A stretch of 64,000 bases of DNA, taken from contig CM060899.1 of NCBI GenBank assembly GCA_030762935.1, positions 18,087,001-18,151,000 of the forward strand, read 5' to 3'. The position numbers and the translations under genes are program-made. The notes under the pieces are model-generated. The model did no database searches. It worked only from the letters and a program-made list of their open reading frames with translations, and was not told the DNA's origin. Shown in pieces: positions 44,213-56,052 of the stretch. Position 1 is the stretch's first letter; each line of letters opens with the position of its first letter. Origin of the DNA: Hymenopus coronatus (taxonomy: Eukaryota; Arthropoda; Insecta; Mantodea; Hymenopodidae).

Positions 44213-44605
44213 TTCAAATTTAGAGCTTCTGAACAATTTTAAGTGTTTTAATATGGCGATGTATGGCATCTTTTGTGTACCAAGTTCCTCTAGTGCTTGT
44301 CTCTGTATTTTATTCCCCCCCCAACTCTGCGTGTATTCCACAACTTCCATTGTTTAAACGCTGGAACTATTGTTGTGCTATTCACTATAATGAAACTTTC
44401 AGATTGTTCGAGCCGCGGCAGTAGCTTTTTGATCTTGTTTCCAGTAATGCTTCAAAAGGACTGTAACCTCAAACGTTATTGCCTCTATTTTAAAATCTAG
44501 TATCCAACAATATGTTAACAATACGCAATAATAACCATAGCGCCCTATAAATAGTATTTCACAAAAAACATATATATTTACGTACGATAAACCCAATAGA
44601 AAACC
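44213..44605. other. Unassigned DNA
   Basis: No family recognised. Short overlapping frames on both strands without known motifs. Confidence 0.45.
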
Positions 44606-44862
44606 GTCGCCCTCCGTGCTAACTTCATATACCCAAGGTTGCGGGTGAGAACCCGGCGTAGGACGATGGATTTTTTTGGGCTTAAGAATCCTTAGCAGGG
44701 AAGTAAGCCGTGGGTCCCGTGTCGTAGATTTATGGCACGTAAAAAAACCTCAAGCCTGATAAATAGGCCTCTGAGAAAAATTAAGTGGTCTTTCACGCCC
44801 AGTATAGAATGGGACGCTCAAAACAGCAGTTAAAGAGCGTCCATAAATAGAACTCCATTTAT
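44606..44862 (+). mobile_element. tRNA-headed SINE S3, opposite orientation
   Basis: Starts GTCGCCCTCCGTGCTAACTT with a decayed B box (GGTGAGAACCCGGC). It then has GGGCTTAAGAATCCTTAGCA, GGTCCCGTGTCGTAG and CAGTTAAAGAGCGTCCATAA. It shows the uninterrupted S3 order, which makes the split copy at 59560-60055 legible. Confidence 0.82.
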
Positions 44863-45174
44863 TTCCAATAAAAGACCGGCATTACTTATGAGAAAATTTA
44901 ATATTTCATGCCCTGCGGGGTCGCGTATTGTAGCTGGAGCGTGGTGTTGAGCTCTTAGTCGTGGAATGCGCCCGGATCCGACCCCACTATTGGTCCACTT
45001 AGCACCACGAGGAATGTGAGGAGCTGCGATAGGAAGCGATGTTGGTGGTGGGGAATAATGAAATAGTTCACTTCCCCGTGTCAGGTTGATGAACGCACAC
45101 ATCCTCCGCACGTGTGTCGGTGAAGCCAAAGATAAATTGGCAGTACCTGGCCCTCGTAGGCTAACGAGCCACAG

Positions 45175-45177
<3 letters not shown>
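44863..45177. other. Unassigned GC-balanced DNA
   Basis: A 99-residue minus frame (44830-45129) overlaps the SINE and is not convincing. The rest may be single-copy. Confidence 0.4.
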
Positions 45178-45253
<76 letters not shown>

Positions 45254-45254
45254 G
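45178..45254 (+). repeat. AAT array meeting an ATT array: perfect palindrome
   Basis: About 12 AAT units (45181-45216) run directly into about 12 ATT units (to 45253). Each half is the reverse complement of the other, so either strand can fold into a hairpin of about 36 bp with almost no loop. Confidence 0.95.
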
Positions 45255-45261
45255 TTATTCT

Positions 45262-46100
45262 TAGTTCTTATGATTGATCGTAGCATGAATTGGAAACACC
45301 ATATTGATTATATCTTACCCAAACTGAGCTCTGCATGCTTTGCAATCCGATCTTTAATTCTGCTTATAAATAAGAACAAACTTAAAACAGCTTATTATGC
45401 ATATTTTCATTCACTAATGACCTAAGAAATAATATTTTGGGGAAATTCAGTATTTATTATGCAAAAAAAGGTAATAAGAATAATGACAGGCGAAAGACTA
45501 TCAACTCACTGCAAACCCCTTTTCAAACTGTTTGGAATTTTACCATTAGCCTGAAAATATATTCTAGGCATATTGTCGTTTGTAATAAATAACCCAGAAA
45601 AGTTTACAATAAATACAGATATTCAATATTCATAACAAAGAGACCAGACATAGGCAGGACTTACATAGACCAACAAATAATTTGAGTTATTCCAAAAAGG
45701 GGCTTACTACACAGGAATAGTTTTAATTCATTTCCCTCTTCTATAAAAGAATTGCAAATGAACAAAGATAAGTTTAGATCAAAATTAAAAGGATACCTTA
45801 TTACTCACACCTTCTATACAGAGGAGGATTTCATTCCATCAAAAACCACTGGTAATAATGTAACATTGTAAATATAATAAACACGAATCTTCTAAGAATG
45901 CAAATGTACGGGTAGGCTTTTGGAAACAGAAATGTAATTGAAAAGTATGTAAAACTGCCACCTCTGAAAATTCATTGTCAGATTTATTATTTGAAAATAA
46001 ATGTATTAATAAGCATGAATAAATGTAATTGTTGACATGATCTACATCCTAAAGTTTGGGCTTTGAGTCTAAGCTCATAGTAGAATCTACAGATTGCAAT
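45262..46100 (+). pseudogene. Non-LTR retrotransposon (Jockey-like) reverse transcriptase 3' end
   Basis: The first frame reads DRSMNWKHHIDYILPKLSSA then FAIRSLILLINKNKLKTAYY and AYFHSLM before a stop. This is the thumb/C-terminal region of Jockey-clade reverse transcriptases. After stops and shifts it continues with EIIFWGNS, MQKKVIRIMTGERLSTHCKP, LFKLFGILPL, YILGILSFVINNPEKF and finally KGAYYTGIVL with SIKELQMNKDKFRSKLKGYL. The polymerase core and endonuclease are missing. The end near 46000-46135 (TTGACATGATCTACATCC, then a TATG-rich tail) looks like the 3' UTR. A 5'-truncated dead insertion. Confidence 0.8.
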
Positions 46101-46365
46101 GTATGTATGTGTGTATATATGTATGTATTGTTATTGTTGTTGTTACTAACCTAATTATTTTACTACATATGCTGCTCTTCCTCTTCATTCATAAGCTGGC
46201 TTTTATATCCCTTCCGAAAGTACCACAATCGAAGCGGTTCGAATAGCTGTGAGCATAAAGGCAATAGGTAAAGAACTTTTATCTATTCTAACTACAAGAA
46301 ACAGAAAATATCTTATTACACAAAAATCTATAACTTGTTAACACGTAAACTTTATGTCAAATACC
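46101..46365. other. LINE tail and unassigned DNA
   Basis: Simple TATG/TGT repeats at about 46098-46142, then no recognised feature. Confidence 0.5.
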
Positions 46366-47180
46366 TTTTTTTCTTTCTCTCCACGTACTATATACATAGT
46401 GTAAAGAGAAGGTATTGTAATGCACCCAAAATTCGATACCCAGATTTCACCGGAAATACATGTATTGGTTCCCCCTGAATCCAAAATAGGCATTTTTGGA
46501 AAAAGCGCTGTGTCTATGGACAGCATAGCTCATAAACGAAAAGACCGTTGAATATCAAACTTGGTATTTAAGATCTGTATCTTCCAAGGATGCAACACGA
46601 AGATTTTCAAGAGAATCCCCCATCACCAACTACCCTTTACCTCGAGTTTTTTTTCGAAAATGTTAATTTTCTCAAAAATGGCTAACGATTTTGATTAAAA
46701 TATCGTATATTAAAACGTGACAAATAAAATGTATATCTTGAATTTTCTGGGAGTATCCTCTGAAGAGAACTTTATTCTGTATGAGTTTTACGGAATTTTG
46801 CATAACTGCTAAACCGTAAAGATGGACACTTAACACACAAAAAATGTAGTGCACGTTAAAACACACAATTTATATTATACACATTTTTTTTTTTTCGTGG
46901 AGTTGATCGTTTTATAGATAGTCTTTGTTTTTGGTTTCAGCTTAGAAAAACTTATACTTATCCACAAACAAAGGAACTTCAATCTCATAGTAACCAACTT
47001 TTGAGTATCACTTTAACCTATGGTACTCCCTTATTTCGCTTCTACTTACAAGGAAGCAAGTAATAAGACTATTTCTGCTAATTTTTTCTCGATTATTATG
47101 ATTAAATAGGAGCATAAGCTGTTTAACAATAATTTGTTACAGAGATGTAGAGAAAGTCATGTGAATGGAACGCATCATAC
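46366..47180 (-). mobile_element. Family H element, full length
   Basis: Complete minus copy from TTCTTTCTCTCCACGTACTA to GTCATGTGAATGGAACGCAT. The GT stretch is nearly lost. Confidence 0.9.
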
Positions 47181-47352
47181 ATTTTTTAACCATTTCCGAA
47201 ACATTCCATGCTTTTGTTTGTTTTAAACTTTCCAGTATTTATACTTTTCTTAAATGTCATGCCGTTATTCATGTTTTTCATCCCGGTAATGCAAACAGAA
47301 TGGAATTTCAACGCCATTGTATAGCGACCGGCTGTCAACAGATTTTACTATT

Positions 47353-48255
47353 TTTACTTTCTCTAGCCCCATATATACAATGTACAGAGAGATAGAAAAG
47401 TATTGTATTCCACTCAAAAATTCGATATCGAGATTTCACCGGAAATATATGTTTTAGGGTCCCCTGCATCGAAAAACAAAAAAACATTTTCACAAAAAGG
47501 TACGTGTGCGTGTGTCCGTGTGCCCGTGTGCCTGTGAACTCGATAACTCAAAAACGAAAAGTCGGTAAAGCACCAAACTTGGTATTTAAGTTTAGTATCT
47601 TCCAGGGATACGACACGAAGATTTTGATAAAAATCCCCCCACCTCAAACTATCTTTTACATGGAACTTTTTTTCGAAAATTTTGATTGTCTTAGAAATGG
47701 CTTTAACGATTTTTATAAAACTATCGTATATTAAAAACATTTAGCTGACAAATAATATGTATATCTTGAATTTTTTGAGAATAGCATCTAAAGCCCTGTT
47801 TATTCTGGATGAATTTTGCTTAATTTGGCATAACTAGTAAACCATAAGAGATGCTAAAAACTTACTATATAAAAATGTAGGTCTTGTTAAAATACACAAG
47901 TTATGTCATATACATTTTTCTCGTGAAGCTTACAGTTTTCGAGGTATTCATTGTTATTAGTTTCAGTCGTGAAGTACTTATACTTTTCTGAGACGGGAGT
48001 GTGCGGTTTTCTTCTGTTTTACTCCTGGCCAAGAAAAGAAGGGATTTGTAATGACAATCGCATAGTGATAGATTTTAAAACATCTGACTAGTGTATTCCC
48101 TTATTTTTTCCTACTTATAAGGAACTAAGTAATAAGAACATTGTGTTAATGAGTACCTCGATTAGCAAGATGCACAAAGAGGAATAATTTTAAGTATGAA
48201 GTTTGCAGAACGGCTAGAGAATGTCATGTGAGTGTGACACATCAGATTTTTATAT
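47353..48255 (-). mobile_element. Family H subfamily B element, full length
   Basis: Minus copy with hairpin GCCCCATATATACAATGTAC, a GTGCGTGTGTCCGTG stretch, and the 5' end AATGTCATGTGAGTGTGACA. Confidence 0.9.
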
Positions 48256-48274
48256 TTCTTTTGTAGCTATCCAC

Positions 48275-48360
48275 AAGGAAATAGTATAACAAAACCATTT
48301 ATGCTAATATTTTTGTTGATAAGCATGAAGTAGATAGAAGAATAAGATTCAGTAACACAT
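48275..48360 (-). mobile_element. Family H fragment
   Basis: Minus fragment with ACAAGGAAATAGTATAACAA and AAGCATGAAGTAGATAGAAG. Confidence 0.55.
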
Positions 48361-48411
48361 TAGTCTTCATTTATTTTCCTGAAGTATAAGGTTTTCTGAT
48401 CTGGTACGCTA

Positions 48412-48555
48412 TATCGCATGAATAAATGAAGTGAGTGAAATGTGCCTTAGGTCTATGGAGCTTAAAATTAATCCTTATTCGAATATCTTATTCTCGCAGA
48501 GAGTTGAGCTGGAGACCCGTTAAATGTGAGGCACTCTCCTCGCCAAATCATGGCG
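48412..48555 (-). mobile_element. Diverged SINE S1
   Basis: Shares GAATAAATGAAGTGAGTGAA, TCTATGGAGCTTAAA and TTAAATGTGAGGCACTCTCC with the S1 at 51000-51246. The B box has decayed. Confidence 0.65.
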
Positions 48556-48579
48556 GCAAGCATATTTTTTTGTATATTT

Positions 48580-49350
48580 TTGCTTTCTCTACACGTACCA
48601 TGTACACAATATATAGAGAAGTTATTGCATTGCACCCAAAATTTGATACAGAGAAGCAAAAAAATATATTTTAGAAAAAGGTCCGTGTGCGTTTGCGTGA
48701 CTGTGGACAGCATAGCTCAAAATCGAAAAGAACGTTTAATAGCAAACTTAGTATGTAAGTTTGGTATCTTGCAAGGATGCGACATGAAGATTCTCAAGAA
48801 AATTCACCCACCTTCAACTGCCCTTTACATGGAACCCTTTAGAAAATTTTGATTTTCTCAAAAATGGCTCTAAGGATTTGATTAAAATATCGTATACTAA
48901 AGGTATTTACCTGACTAATAAAATGTATATCTTGAATTTTTTGGGAATAGCCTCTGAAGAGTACTTTATTCTGGATGAATTTTACGGAATTTTGAATAAC
49001 TGCTAAATCGTAAGAGATAGACAAAACTTACCACTCACATATGTAGAGCACATTAAAACACACAATTTATGCTGTATATATTTTTTTCGTGGAGTTGATC
49101 GTTTTTTAGATATTCCTTGATTTTGTTTTCAGGTTCGAAAAACTTATACTTTTCTCATACAGGAATTTGTCAACTCCTGTCCACACAAACAATGGAACAT
49201 CAGTCACATAGCAACCAGCTTTTGGCTTTCACTTAACCTATGTTACTCCCTTATTTTACTTACAAGGAAATAAGTAATAAGACTATTTCTGCTATTTTTT
49301 TCTTGATTAGCATGAAGTAAGTAGAATCATTAGCTTTCCAATGATATGGT
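48580..49350 (-). mobile_element. Family H element, 5' end missing
   Basis: Minus copy from TTTTGCTTTCTCTACACGTA to GCATGAAGTAAGTAGAATCA. Parts of the block after the hairpin are deleted. Confidence 0.87.
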
Positions 49351-49580
49351 AATACTTAAAAAGTATATCTACAAGCATTTGCTTTTCTACATACTAAAAA
49401 TTGTACTTCCAATTCGTTTTAAATCTGATTTATGATTGTATAATTACAGCTATAAATCCAAAATTAATTTATTTTCGTTTTCTTTTCCTCTTCATTATGT
49501 TCATTTAGTTATCATGTGTTGTATATCAAGCAGGCAATATGTTAATTATGATTTGGGATCTTATAGATTGTTGGTTGTTT
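49351..49580. other. AT-rich unassigned DNA
   Basis: No recognised feature. Confidence 0.5.
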
Positions 49581-50299
49581 AAAAAATCTGATGTGTACCA
49601 TTCACACGACCTTCTCCATATCCCTGCGAAATAAGGGACAACCGTAAATTAAAGTCATAGTCAAAAGCTGGTTGCTATGTCAATGAAGTTCCTTTGTTTA
49701 TATGGATAGGAGTTGACAAGTTCCAGTATGAGAAAAGTATACGTTTTTCATAGCAGAAACCAAAAATAAGGAATGTTGCAAAAACGACGAACTCCACGAA
49801 AAAAATGTATGTAACCTAATTTGTGTGTTTTAATGTGCTCTACACTTTTTGTGTAGTAAGTTTTTGTCCATCTCTTGCGGTTTAGCAGTTATTCAAAATT
49901 CAGTAAAATTCATCCAGGATAAACTACTCTTCATAGGCTATTCCCAGAACATTCAAGATATACATTTCATTTGTCAGGTAAATATGTTTAATATCCGAAA
50001 TTTTAATCAAAATCGTTAGAGCCATTTTTGAGAAAATCAAAATTTTCGAAAAAAGTTCCATGTAAAGGGTAGTTGGGGGTGGGGGGGACTTTTCTCAAAA
50101 TCCTCGTGTCGCATCCCTGGAAGATACTAAACTTAAATATCAAGTTTGGTATTTTACCGACTTTTCGTTTTTGGGTTATCGTGTTCACAGACACACGGAC
50201 TTTTTTGTGAAAATGCTTTTTTGGATTTTGCGGACCCTAAAACATATATTTCCGGTGAAATCTCGGTACGCTATGTACATAGTACGTATGGAGAAATTA
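49581..50299 (+). mobile_element. Family H element with deletions
   Basis: Plus copy from AAAAATCTGATGTGTACCAT to ATAGTACGTATGGAGAAATT. About 75 bp are missing near 49628 and half of the hairpin is lost near 50267. Confidence 0.87.
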
Positions 50300-50934
50300 A
50301 AAATGCATTGATCGCAATAATTTGTCAGTAGTGGATCTTGAGTTGCTGTTAATTGATGGTGAACTGTGCATATTTAATGAAAGTATAAATATTTTACTGA
50401 TCAGTTACTGCTACTTTATTTGCTTTGATTTAATGAAGGTTGATGAACACTGCCATTAGTCTGATAGGGATACTGTAATGTAATACTTATCCTTGCGTCT
50501 TCAAACCTGCCATCAAATAAGGAACAACATGTAGTTGAGGATTTCGACTGGCCTGGCATTCGGGAAGTCTTAGGTTTAATTTCCACGGCGGACCTCTCTA
50601 GCCATGTTTTTTTCGGAGTCTTTCCTGTGTTAGAGGCGAATGCTGTGGTGGTTTCTGTATTTCCAGTCTCTTTCAGGGCTGTAAGTGTCGTCTGCACTGC
50701 GGAAGTGGCGTAGGAGTCGTCTGTCGGACCCAGACTGTAGCGCGAGCTCCTAGCGTTCCCCGTTTCCCGATGAACTATTTGGACTACGCTAGGTATCCTC
50801 TACGTTGGCTCTTTCACAGTGGTCCGGTTTCGACCGCCCTTGATAATACTCCCACCGCATCCTGTTCTCCTGGAATCGAGTTGCAATAAGTCTATAGGAG
50901 GCTGTAGTGTAGAAACCTCCCCCGGAATGACATA
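50300..50934. other. Unassigned DNA, about 630 bp
   Basis: Free of recognised repeats. A 93-residue minus frame (50416-50697), rich in Thr, Ser and Lys, has no family I know. Possible single-copy DNA. Confidence 0.4.
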
Positions 50935-50998
50935 CACACAAAATTACACTCACATTACTTTCTCTAGCTGCTCTGTCAACAAACTTCCTACGAAAGAT

Positions 50999-51000
50999 TT

Positions 51001-51031
<31 letters not shown>
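50999..51031 (+). repeat. TTTA tandem repeat, SINE tail
   Basis: About eight TTTA units, the reverse complement of the S1 SINE 3' tail. Confidence 0.93.
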
Positions 51032-51033
<2 letters not shown>

Positions 51034-51255
51034 CTGGTTGGTCATATCGCACGATGAATGAAATTGATGAAATGATGCTCAAAGGATCTCAGGGTCCATG
51101 GAGCTTAAAGTTACTCGACATTGGTCTTCTCAGGATAAGGGAAAACCCCGAAAAAAACCTTATCCGGGTAAATCACCCTAAGCGAGATTCGAACCTACGA
51201 CCTTTTAAATGTGAGGCAGACACGCTACCACCACACTATCCGGGCCTGCTTAACA
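51000..51255 (-). mobile_element. tRNA-headed SINE S1 with TAAA tail, intact
   Basis: The minus strand starts GGCCCGGATAGTGTGGTGGT, an A-box-like segment, with B box GGTTCGAATC at about 51187-51196. A body of about 150 bp follows (GATTTACCCGGATAAGGTTT, ATCCTGAGAAGACC, GACCAACCAGGTT), then eight or so TAAA units (51000-51031 on the plus strand). AAAGATT at 50993-50999 and 51256-51262 is the target duplication. The TAAA tail and short duplication point to LINE-driven retroposition. Confidence 0.9.
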
Positions 51256-52107
51256 AAAGATTATTCTTCTTTCAACACCATGCTCCTAGAGATAAAATAT
51301 AGCAGAATTTTCTTATTACATAGTCCCTTATAAGTAAAAGGGAACTATAAGGTAAAGTGATAACCAAATGTTTTAAAAGCTATTGTTAAGCGATTATCAT
51401 TTCAAATTGCTTATTTGCTTGGCCAGGAGTAAAACAAAAGATAAAACATACACTTCCTGTCCGAGAAAACAATACGTACGTCATAATTGAAGCAAATAAC
51501 TCGGAATATCTCGGAAACGGTTACCTCCACAACGAAAACGTAAAGGACATAAATTGTGTGTTTTGAAAAGATCTACGTATTTTGTCTAGTAAGTTTTTGT
51601 CTATCTCTTACAGTTTAAAAGATAAAGGGGTCTTCAGAGGCTATTCCCAGAAAATCAAGATATACATTTTATTTTCTTGTCAATAGCTTTAACATATGGG
51701 ATTTTAATCAAAATCGTTAGTCATTTTTAAAAAAGTTAAGATTTTTGAACATTTTCCCTGGAAAGGGTCGTTTGTGGAGGGGGAATTTTCTTAAAAACCT
51801 TAGTGTCGCAAACTTGGAAGATACTAAACTTAAATACCAATTTTCGAGTGGGGGATTTTTCTCAAAATTTTCGTGTCACATCTTTGGAAGAGCAGAAGTT
51901 AAATATCAAGTTCGGTAGTTTACTGTCTTTTCGTTTTGAGTTTTTGTGTTCACGGACATACATGCGGACCTTTTACTGAAAGTACTTTATTGGATACAGG
52001 GGACCCAAAATCGTGTATTTCCTGTGAAATCTCGGTATCGAATTTTTGGGTGGATTGCAACACCTTCTCAAAAGAGTATGTACATAGTAAGTGTAGAGAA
52101 AGTATAA

Positions 52108-53486
52108 ATAATGCAATGAAAACATAGATTTGATTTATGTTCTTTTAAGCGCTTCAAGTTATACTACGGTTTTCTTAATGTAAATTTCCTATTTCCTTTC
52201 AATGGAAGCCATAACTTTAACCTTCGTCTCCATGTCGTCAATTAAAGGTCCCACATAAACCTGTGGTTGTCGTTTAGTTTAATAGTGCGTGCAAATAATT
52301 CTGTACACCTTCTTTTAGAAGACATAAATATGTGGGCTATTGCCTCTGGGAAGTAGAGATAAGCGGATATACCTCAGGAGTGACCAGATCCGGATAAAGA
52401 CGAACACAAGCATGAACGGGGTCTCTAACGGTTCAAGATAGAACGTATGTGAAGCCGCCGGACCTACTCCTCAAGCCCTGAGCCTCGGTTTCCTTTAAAT
52501 TTGTTAATTTTAAATACATTTAATTTTAACATTTACTTAAGTAGTTCAATGAAAATTATGATTTGTGGCGTTGTAAATATAAGAAAATATTTAAATGCAC
52601 ATCTTTTTTTCCCGAAAGAGCTCAGGAATAATATTTATAGAAGCCAAGCCACCGTCCAGCCACAACAGGGCAACCGTCGATCCTGAAACATACGACAAAA
52701 AGGTGACGGGTAGAGAAAATGATTTTCAGTCATCTGATGTATATTGTTCTTCAGATAAATTAAAGAAGGATTTACGCGCAGACAATGCATTTCTTGATTG
52801 TCACCTGCAAGGTAAGTGCTGTGCTTTAACTGCGCTCTGGTGGATGGAAAGGAGATTGTGTATCAGACTAGCTCTGGCACCACTTCCACCCATAAGTAGC
52901 CACTAGAAACTATCACTTTAGTCTAAGAAATTTGTTATAGATGGCGAACTACTCCAGCTTTTGCCTGCCGCTCAGGGGAAACCACAAAATATGGACCACG
53001 GACGTTACTTCCTGATACATTCCTCTCGGACTGTTTTACCTTGTGTTAATGTATGCCTTTTTCATTCTGAATGGCCACTAATGCTCATAAAATGTTGTTA
53101 CATGATTCCTTTTCCGTGGATACATTAGAGGTAATGGGTTTCATAAACTGAGCGAATAACGCTCTGATATTTTTGCGTTGAAATTGCAGGCTCACATCGC
53201 TTTAATCTGTCTATCCGTCTTCCGATGTATTCACTTAACCTCGTCCGTTTAATCGTCTACCACTTAAGTAATCGATATCGCCCGGCTCGGATGGAAATCG
53301 CAGCCAGCGAAAGTTAGGGAAGTACGGGGGAGGGGGGCGTACAAAATACGTCTTAATGGGTGGCTGAGGGGATAACCCCGCAGCGAGGGCGTATCATCGC
53401 CCTTTCACTGTGTACACACTTAAGAAAAGGTTTGGCTCGGTGGAGGAAGATGCCAGTGTCGAACTGTCAACCTCCCAATGAAGTGA
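52108..53486. other. Longest stretch free of known repeats
   Basis: About 1.4 kb without family H, SINE or transposase similarity that I can see. Base composition is more balanced in 52900-53480. It holds the candidate exon described separately and is the best place in the window for single-copy host sequence. Confidence 0.5.
52626..52811 (+). CDS. Candidate internal exon of an unknown host gene
   Basis: 186 bases between an acceptor-like site (a T-rich tract CTTTTTTTCCC, then GAGCTCAG at 52618-52625) and a donor matching the consensus (CAAG then GTAAGT at 52812-52817). One frame is open throughout and, if spliced, both introns are phase 1. The translation, for example DKKVTGRENDFQSSDVY and CSSDKLKKDLRADNAF, is charged and soluble-looking, unlike the Phe/Tyr/Ser-rich frames of the H copies. 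No domain is recognised and no neighbouring exons were found. It could be chance. Confidence 0.3.
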
Positions 53487-53545
53487 AAAATCTGATGTCA
53501 TATGACACTCTCTTCTAGATCATCTACAAATATTATAAAATATTG
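53487..53545 (+). mobile_element. Family H 5'-end fragment
   Basis: Plus fragment with AAAAATCTGATGTCATATGA and ATCATCTACAAATATTATAA. It appears to resume for about 25 bp at 54288 (CCATTTACTTCTTGTTAA) after the minus copy, suggesting the latter landed in it. Confidence 0.65.
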
Positions 53546-54287
53546 TATTACTTTCTCAAGCCAGCATGTACAATGTACATAGTGGATAGAAAATATATTG
53601 TATTCCACTCAAAATTTGTATGTCGAGATTTCACCGGAAATATATGTTTCGAGGCCCCTGAGTTCGAACAAATAGATTCAGAAAAAGGTCTGTGTGTGTC
53701 TGTGGACTCAAAGGTAGATATTTAAGATTACCATCTCCCAAGGATGTGACACGAAGATTTTCAAGAAACTTTCCCACCCTAACTACCCTTTACATGGGAA
53801 AATTTTCGAAAATGTTGATTTTATCAGAATGGCTCAAAAGATTTTGATTAAAATATTGTATATTAAATCTATTTACATCAGAAAGAGTATGTATATCTTG
53901 AATTTTATAATAAAGCGCAAGATAGACAAACACGAAAATTGTAGAGCTCGTTAAAATTTATGTCATATACGCTTTTTGTAGAACTGACCGTTTCTGAAAC
54001 ATTACTTCTTATTGATTTCAGTTTTAAAATACTTATACGTTTCTCAAACGTACCATACAAAGCGAACCGAACTTCAATTGTTTCACAGAGGGACGAGCTT
54101 TTAAAGTATTTAACTATCGCTTTAGGCTAATGCATTCCTTTATTTCCCTTCTACTTACGGAAGTAAGTGATAAGACCAATTATGCTAATATTTATCGAAT
54201 GATGTAGATAAAAAAGTATGGTATTTTTTAAGAGTAGTTTCTCTTTGTATTAGCTCGAGAAATTGTGTAAATGGAACCCACCATATT
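53546..54287 (-). mobile_element. Family H subfamily B element
   Basis: Minus copy with hairpin GCATGTACAATGTACATAGT, a diverged body with deletions, and a decayed 5' end (TGTGTAAATGGAACCCACCA). Confidence 0.83.
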
Positions 54288-54375
54288 TTTTTCCATTTAC
54301 TTCTTGTTAAGGGTGCAGGAAGTGGTCTAAATATAGTCTACAGCTTTCATTAAGGCGACACTGAAGTGCTTTCTT

Positions 54376-55122
54376 TAGCAATTTTGCAAAAGGGTAGATT
54401 TTGCAATTTTGGTATAAAGGTAGATTTTTAAAATTTTGGTATAAAGGTAGATTTTGCAATTTTTGTATACAGGTACATTTTGCAATTTTCGTAAAAAGGT
54501 AGGTTTTGCAGTTTTGGTATAAAGGTAGAGTTTGCAATTTTGGTAAAAAGGTAGATTTTTAAAATGTTGGTATAAAGGTAGATTTTGCAATTTTGGTAAA
54601 AAGGTAGATTTTTAAAATTTTGATATGAAGGTAGATTTGTAAAATGTTGGTGTAAAGGTAGATTTTTAAAATGTTGGTATAAAGTTAGATTTTGCATTTG
54701 CTAAAAAGGTAGATTTTGCAATTTTGGTATAAAGGTAGATTTTGCAATTTTGGTGAAAAGTTAGATATTTAAAATTTTGGTATAAAGGTAGATTTTGCAA
54801 TTTTGATAAAAAGGTAGATTTTTAAAATTTTGGTATTAAGGTAGATTTTGCAATTTTTATATAAAGGTAGATTTTGCAATTTTGATATAAAGGTAGATTT
54901 TGCAATTTTGGTAAAAAGGTAGATTTTTAAAATGTTTATATAAAGGTAGATTTTGCAATTTTGGTAAAAAGGTAGATTTGTAAAATGTTGGTATAAAGGT
55001 AGATTTTGCAATTTTGGTGAAAAGGTAGATTATTAAATTTTGGTATAAAGGTAGATTTTGCAATTTTGGTAAAAAGGTAGATTTTTAAAATTTTGGTATA
55101 AAGGTATATTTTGCAATTTTTG
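54376..55122 (+). repeat. 26/27-bp minisatellite, about 28 units
   Basis: Units read AAAGGTAGATTTTGCAATTT plus TGGTAT (26 bp) or AAAGGTAGATTTTTAAAATT plus TTGGTAT (27 bp), with point variants. The two kinds alternate over part of the array, giving a roughly 53-bp higher-order period. On the minus strand several frames stay open and repeat LPLYQN/IYLYTK-like peptides. This follows from a near-multiple-of-three period without stops, not from coding. Confidence 0.95.
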
Positions 55123-56052
55123 ATTCTACTAAGACGAATTTACAAGTAGCTCATGTTTTGAATGCCATTTTAAAGCGTTGAGCAGGTTAAATTTCTCTCT
55201 GTCAACCATTAAAGTCATTTTTCTCAAATTTAGTTCTTTCGATATTTTTCCATATTAAAATCTATTTTCTACCATAAAAATGTTGCTCAGGTCTGAAAAG
55301 TTGGTCCAACTTACTTCAGAATGTGTGCATGAAAATAATTTGTTGGAATTTTGATATTGCTCAAAATATAGTTTTAAAAAATAATTTGCGTAATCACAAT
55401 CTGCTTTTTCTCAGTTTTTTTCACACATTTAGTAAACAAACTAATATGTGAAAATTCCAATCAATTATTGTCAGAAAGTTATTAAGAAATGTAGTTTTAA
55501 AGAATGACGCTTTAGGATTTTTTAATACATAGTGTTTACACTCGCTTTTACTACACTGGCAATGACACTGGAATAAAGATGGAGCAGCGGTGGAATGCCA
55601 TGGCGGGGAAAACCCGCCCCTGTACCACTTGTCCCGCACAAGTCTCATATGCACTCGCCTGAGATCGAACCTTGCGGCCTGCACTTTGGGTAAGATATCT
55701 GTCGGAAGAGATACATTTTGAAATCTTCTAATAAATGTGATACAAATTAATAGATCCGGAATAATGTATAGCTTTGTGCTCAAACTTGGTATAGACACTT
55801 ATTTTATTGCCAGCAATAACTGTGGGAAGAAAATTAAAGCCTTAGCTCTCATATTTTAGAAAATTACTTCTAGGTCTACGCTGTCCCCTTAACTCAATAA
55901 ATCGTAAAGCATATTTGCCTTCCAACAGGACAGTTAAAATAAAAAGAGGCCTTAAGGGAAGTCCATATGGGATTAGCATCATTTTCTTCCATTTTCATGT
56001 TTTCACGCTCATTTGGGTATAACATTCACAGCGGTATGCTAATTGTAAATAC
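55123..56052. other. Unassigned DNA with a weak SINE-like patch
   Basis: Mostly AT-rich. 55585-55690 is GC-richer and contains GAGATCGAACC, a possible reversed B box of an unrecognised SINE. A 125-residue minus frame crosses it and is not convincing. Confidence 0.4.

Larger units (their letters stand above)
50935..52107 (+). mobile_element. Family H element interrupted by SINE S1
   Basis: Plus 5' part 50935-50999 (TTACACTCACATTACTTTCT onward), resuming at 51256 (AAAGATTATTCTTCTTTCAA) to 52107 (AAGTGTAGAGAAAGTATAAA). A segment around TGGGGGATTTTTCTCAAAAT repeats in tandem at about 51775-51915. Confidence 0.82.

Noticed and set aside
54307..55063. Repetitive LPLYQN/IYLYTK proteins on the minus strand
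   Set aside because: The 26/27-bp minisatellite lacks stops on that strand, so several frames stay open. No start context or flanking gene supports coding.
54376..55122. CRISPR-like array
   Set aside because: Units are contiguous 26/27-mers without unique spacers, and the window is eukaryotic.
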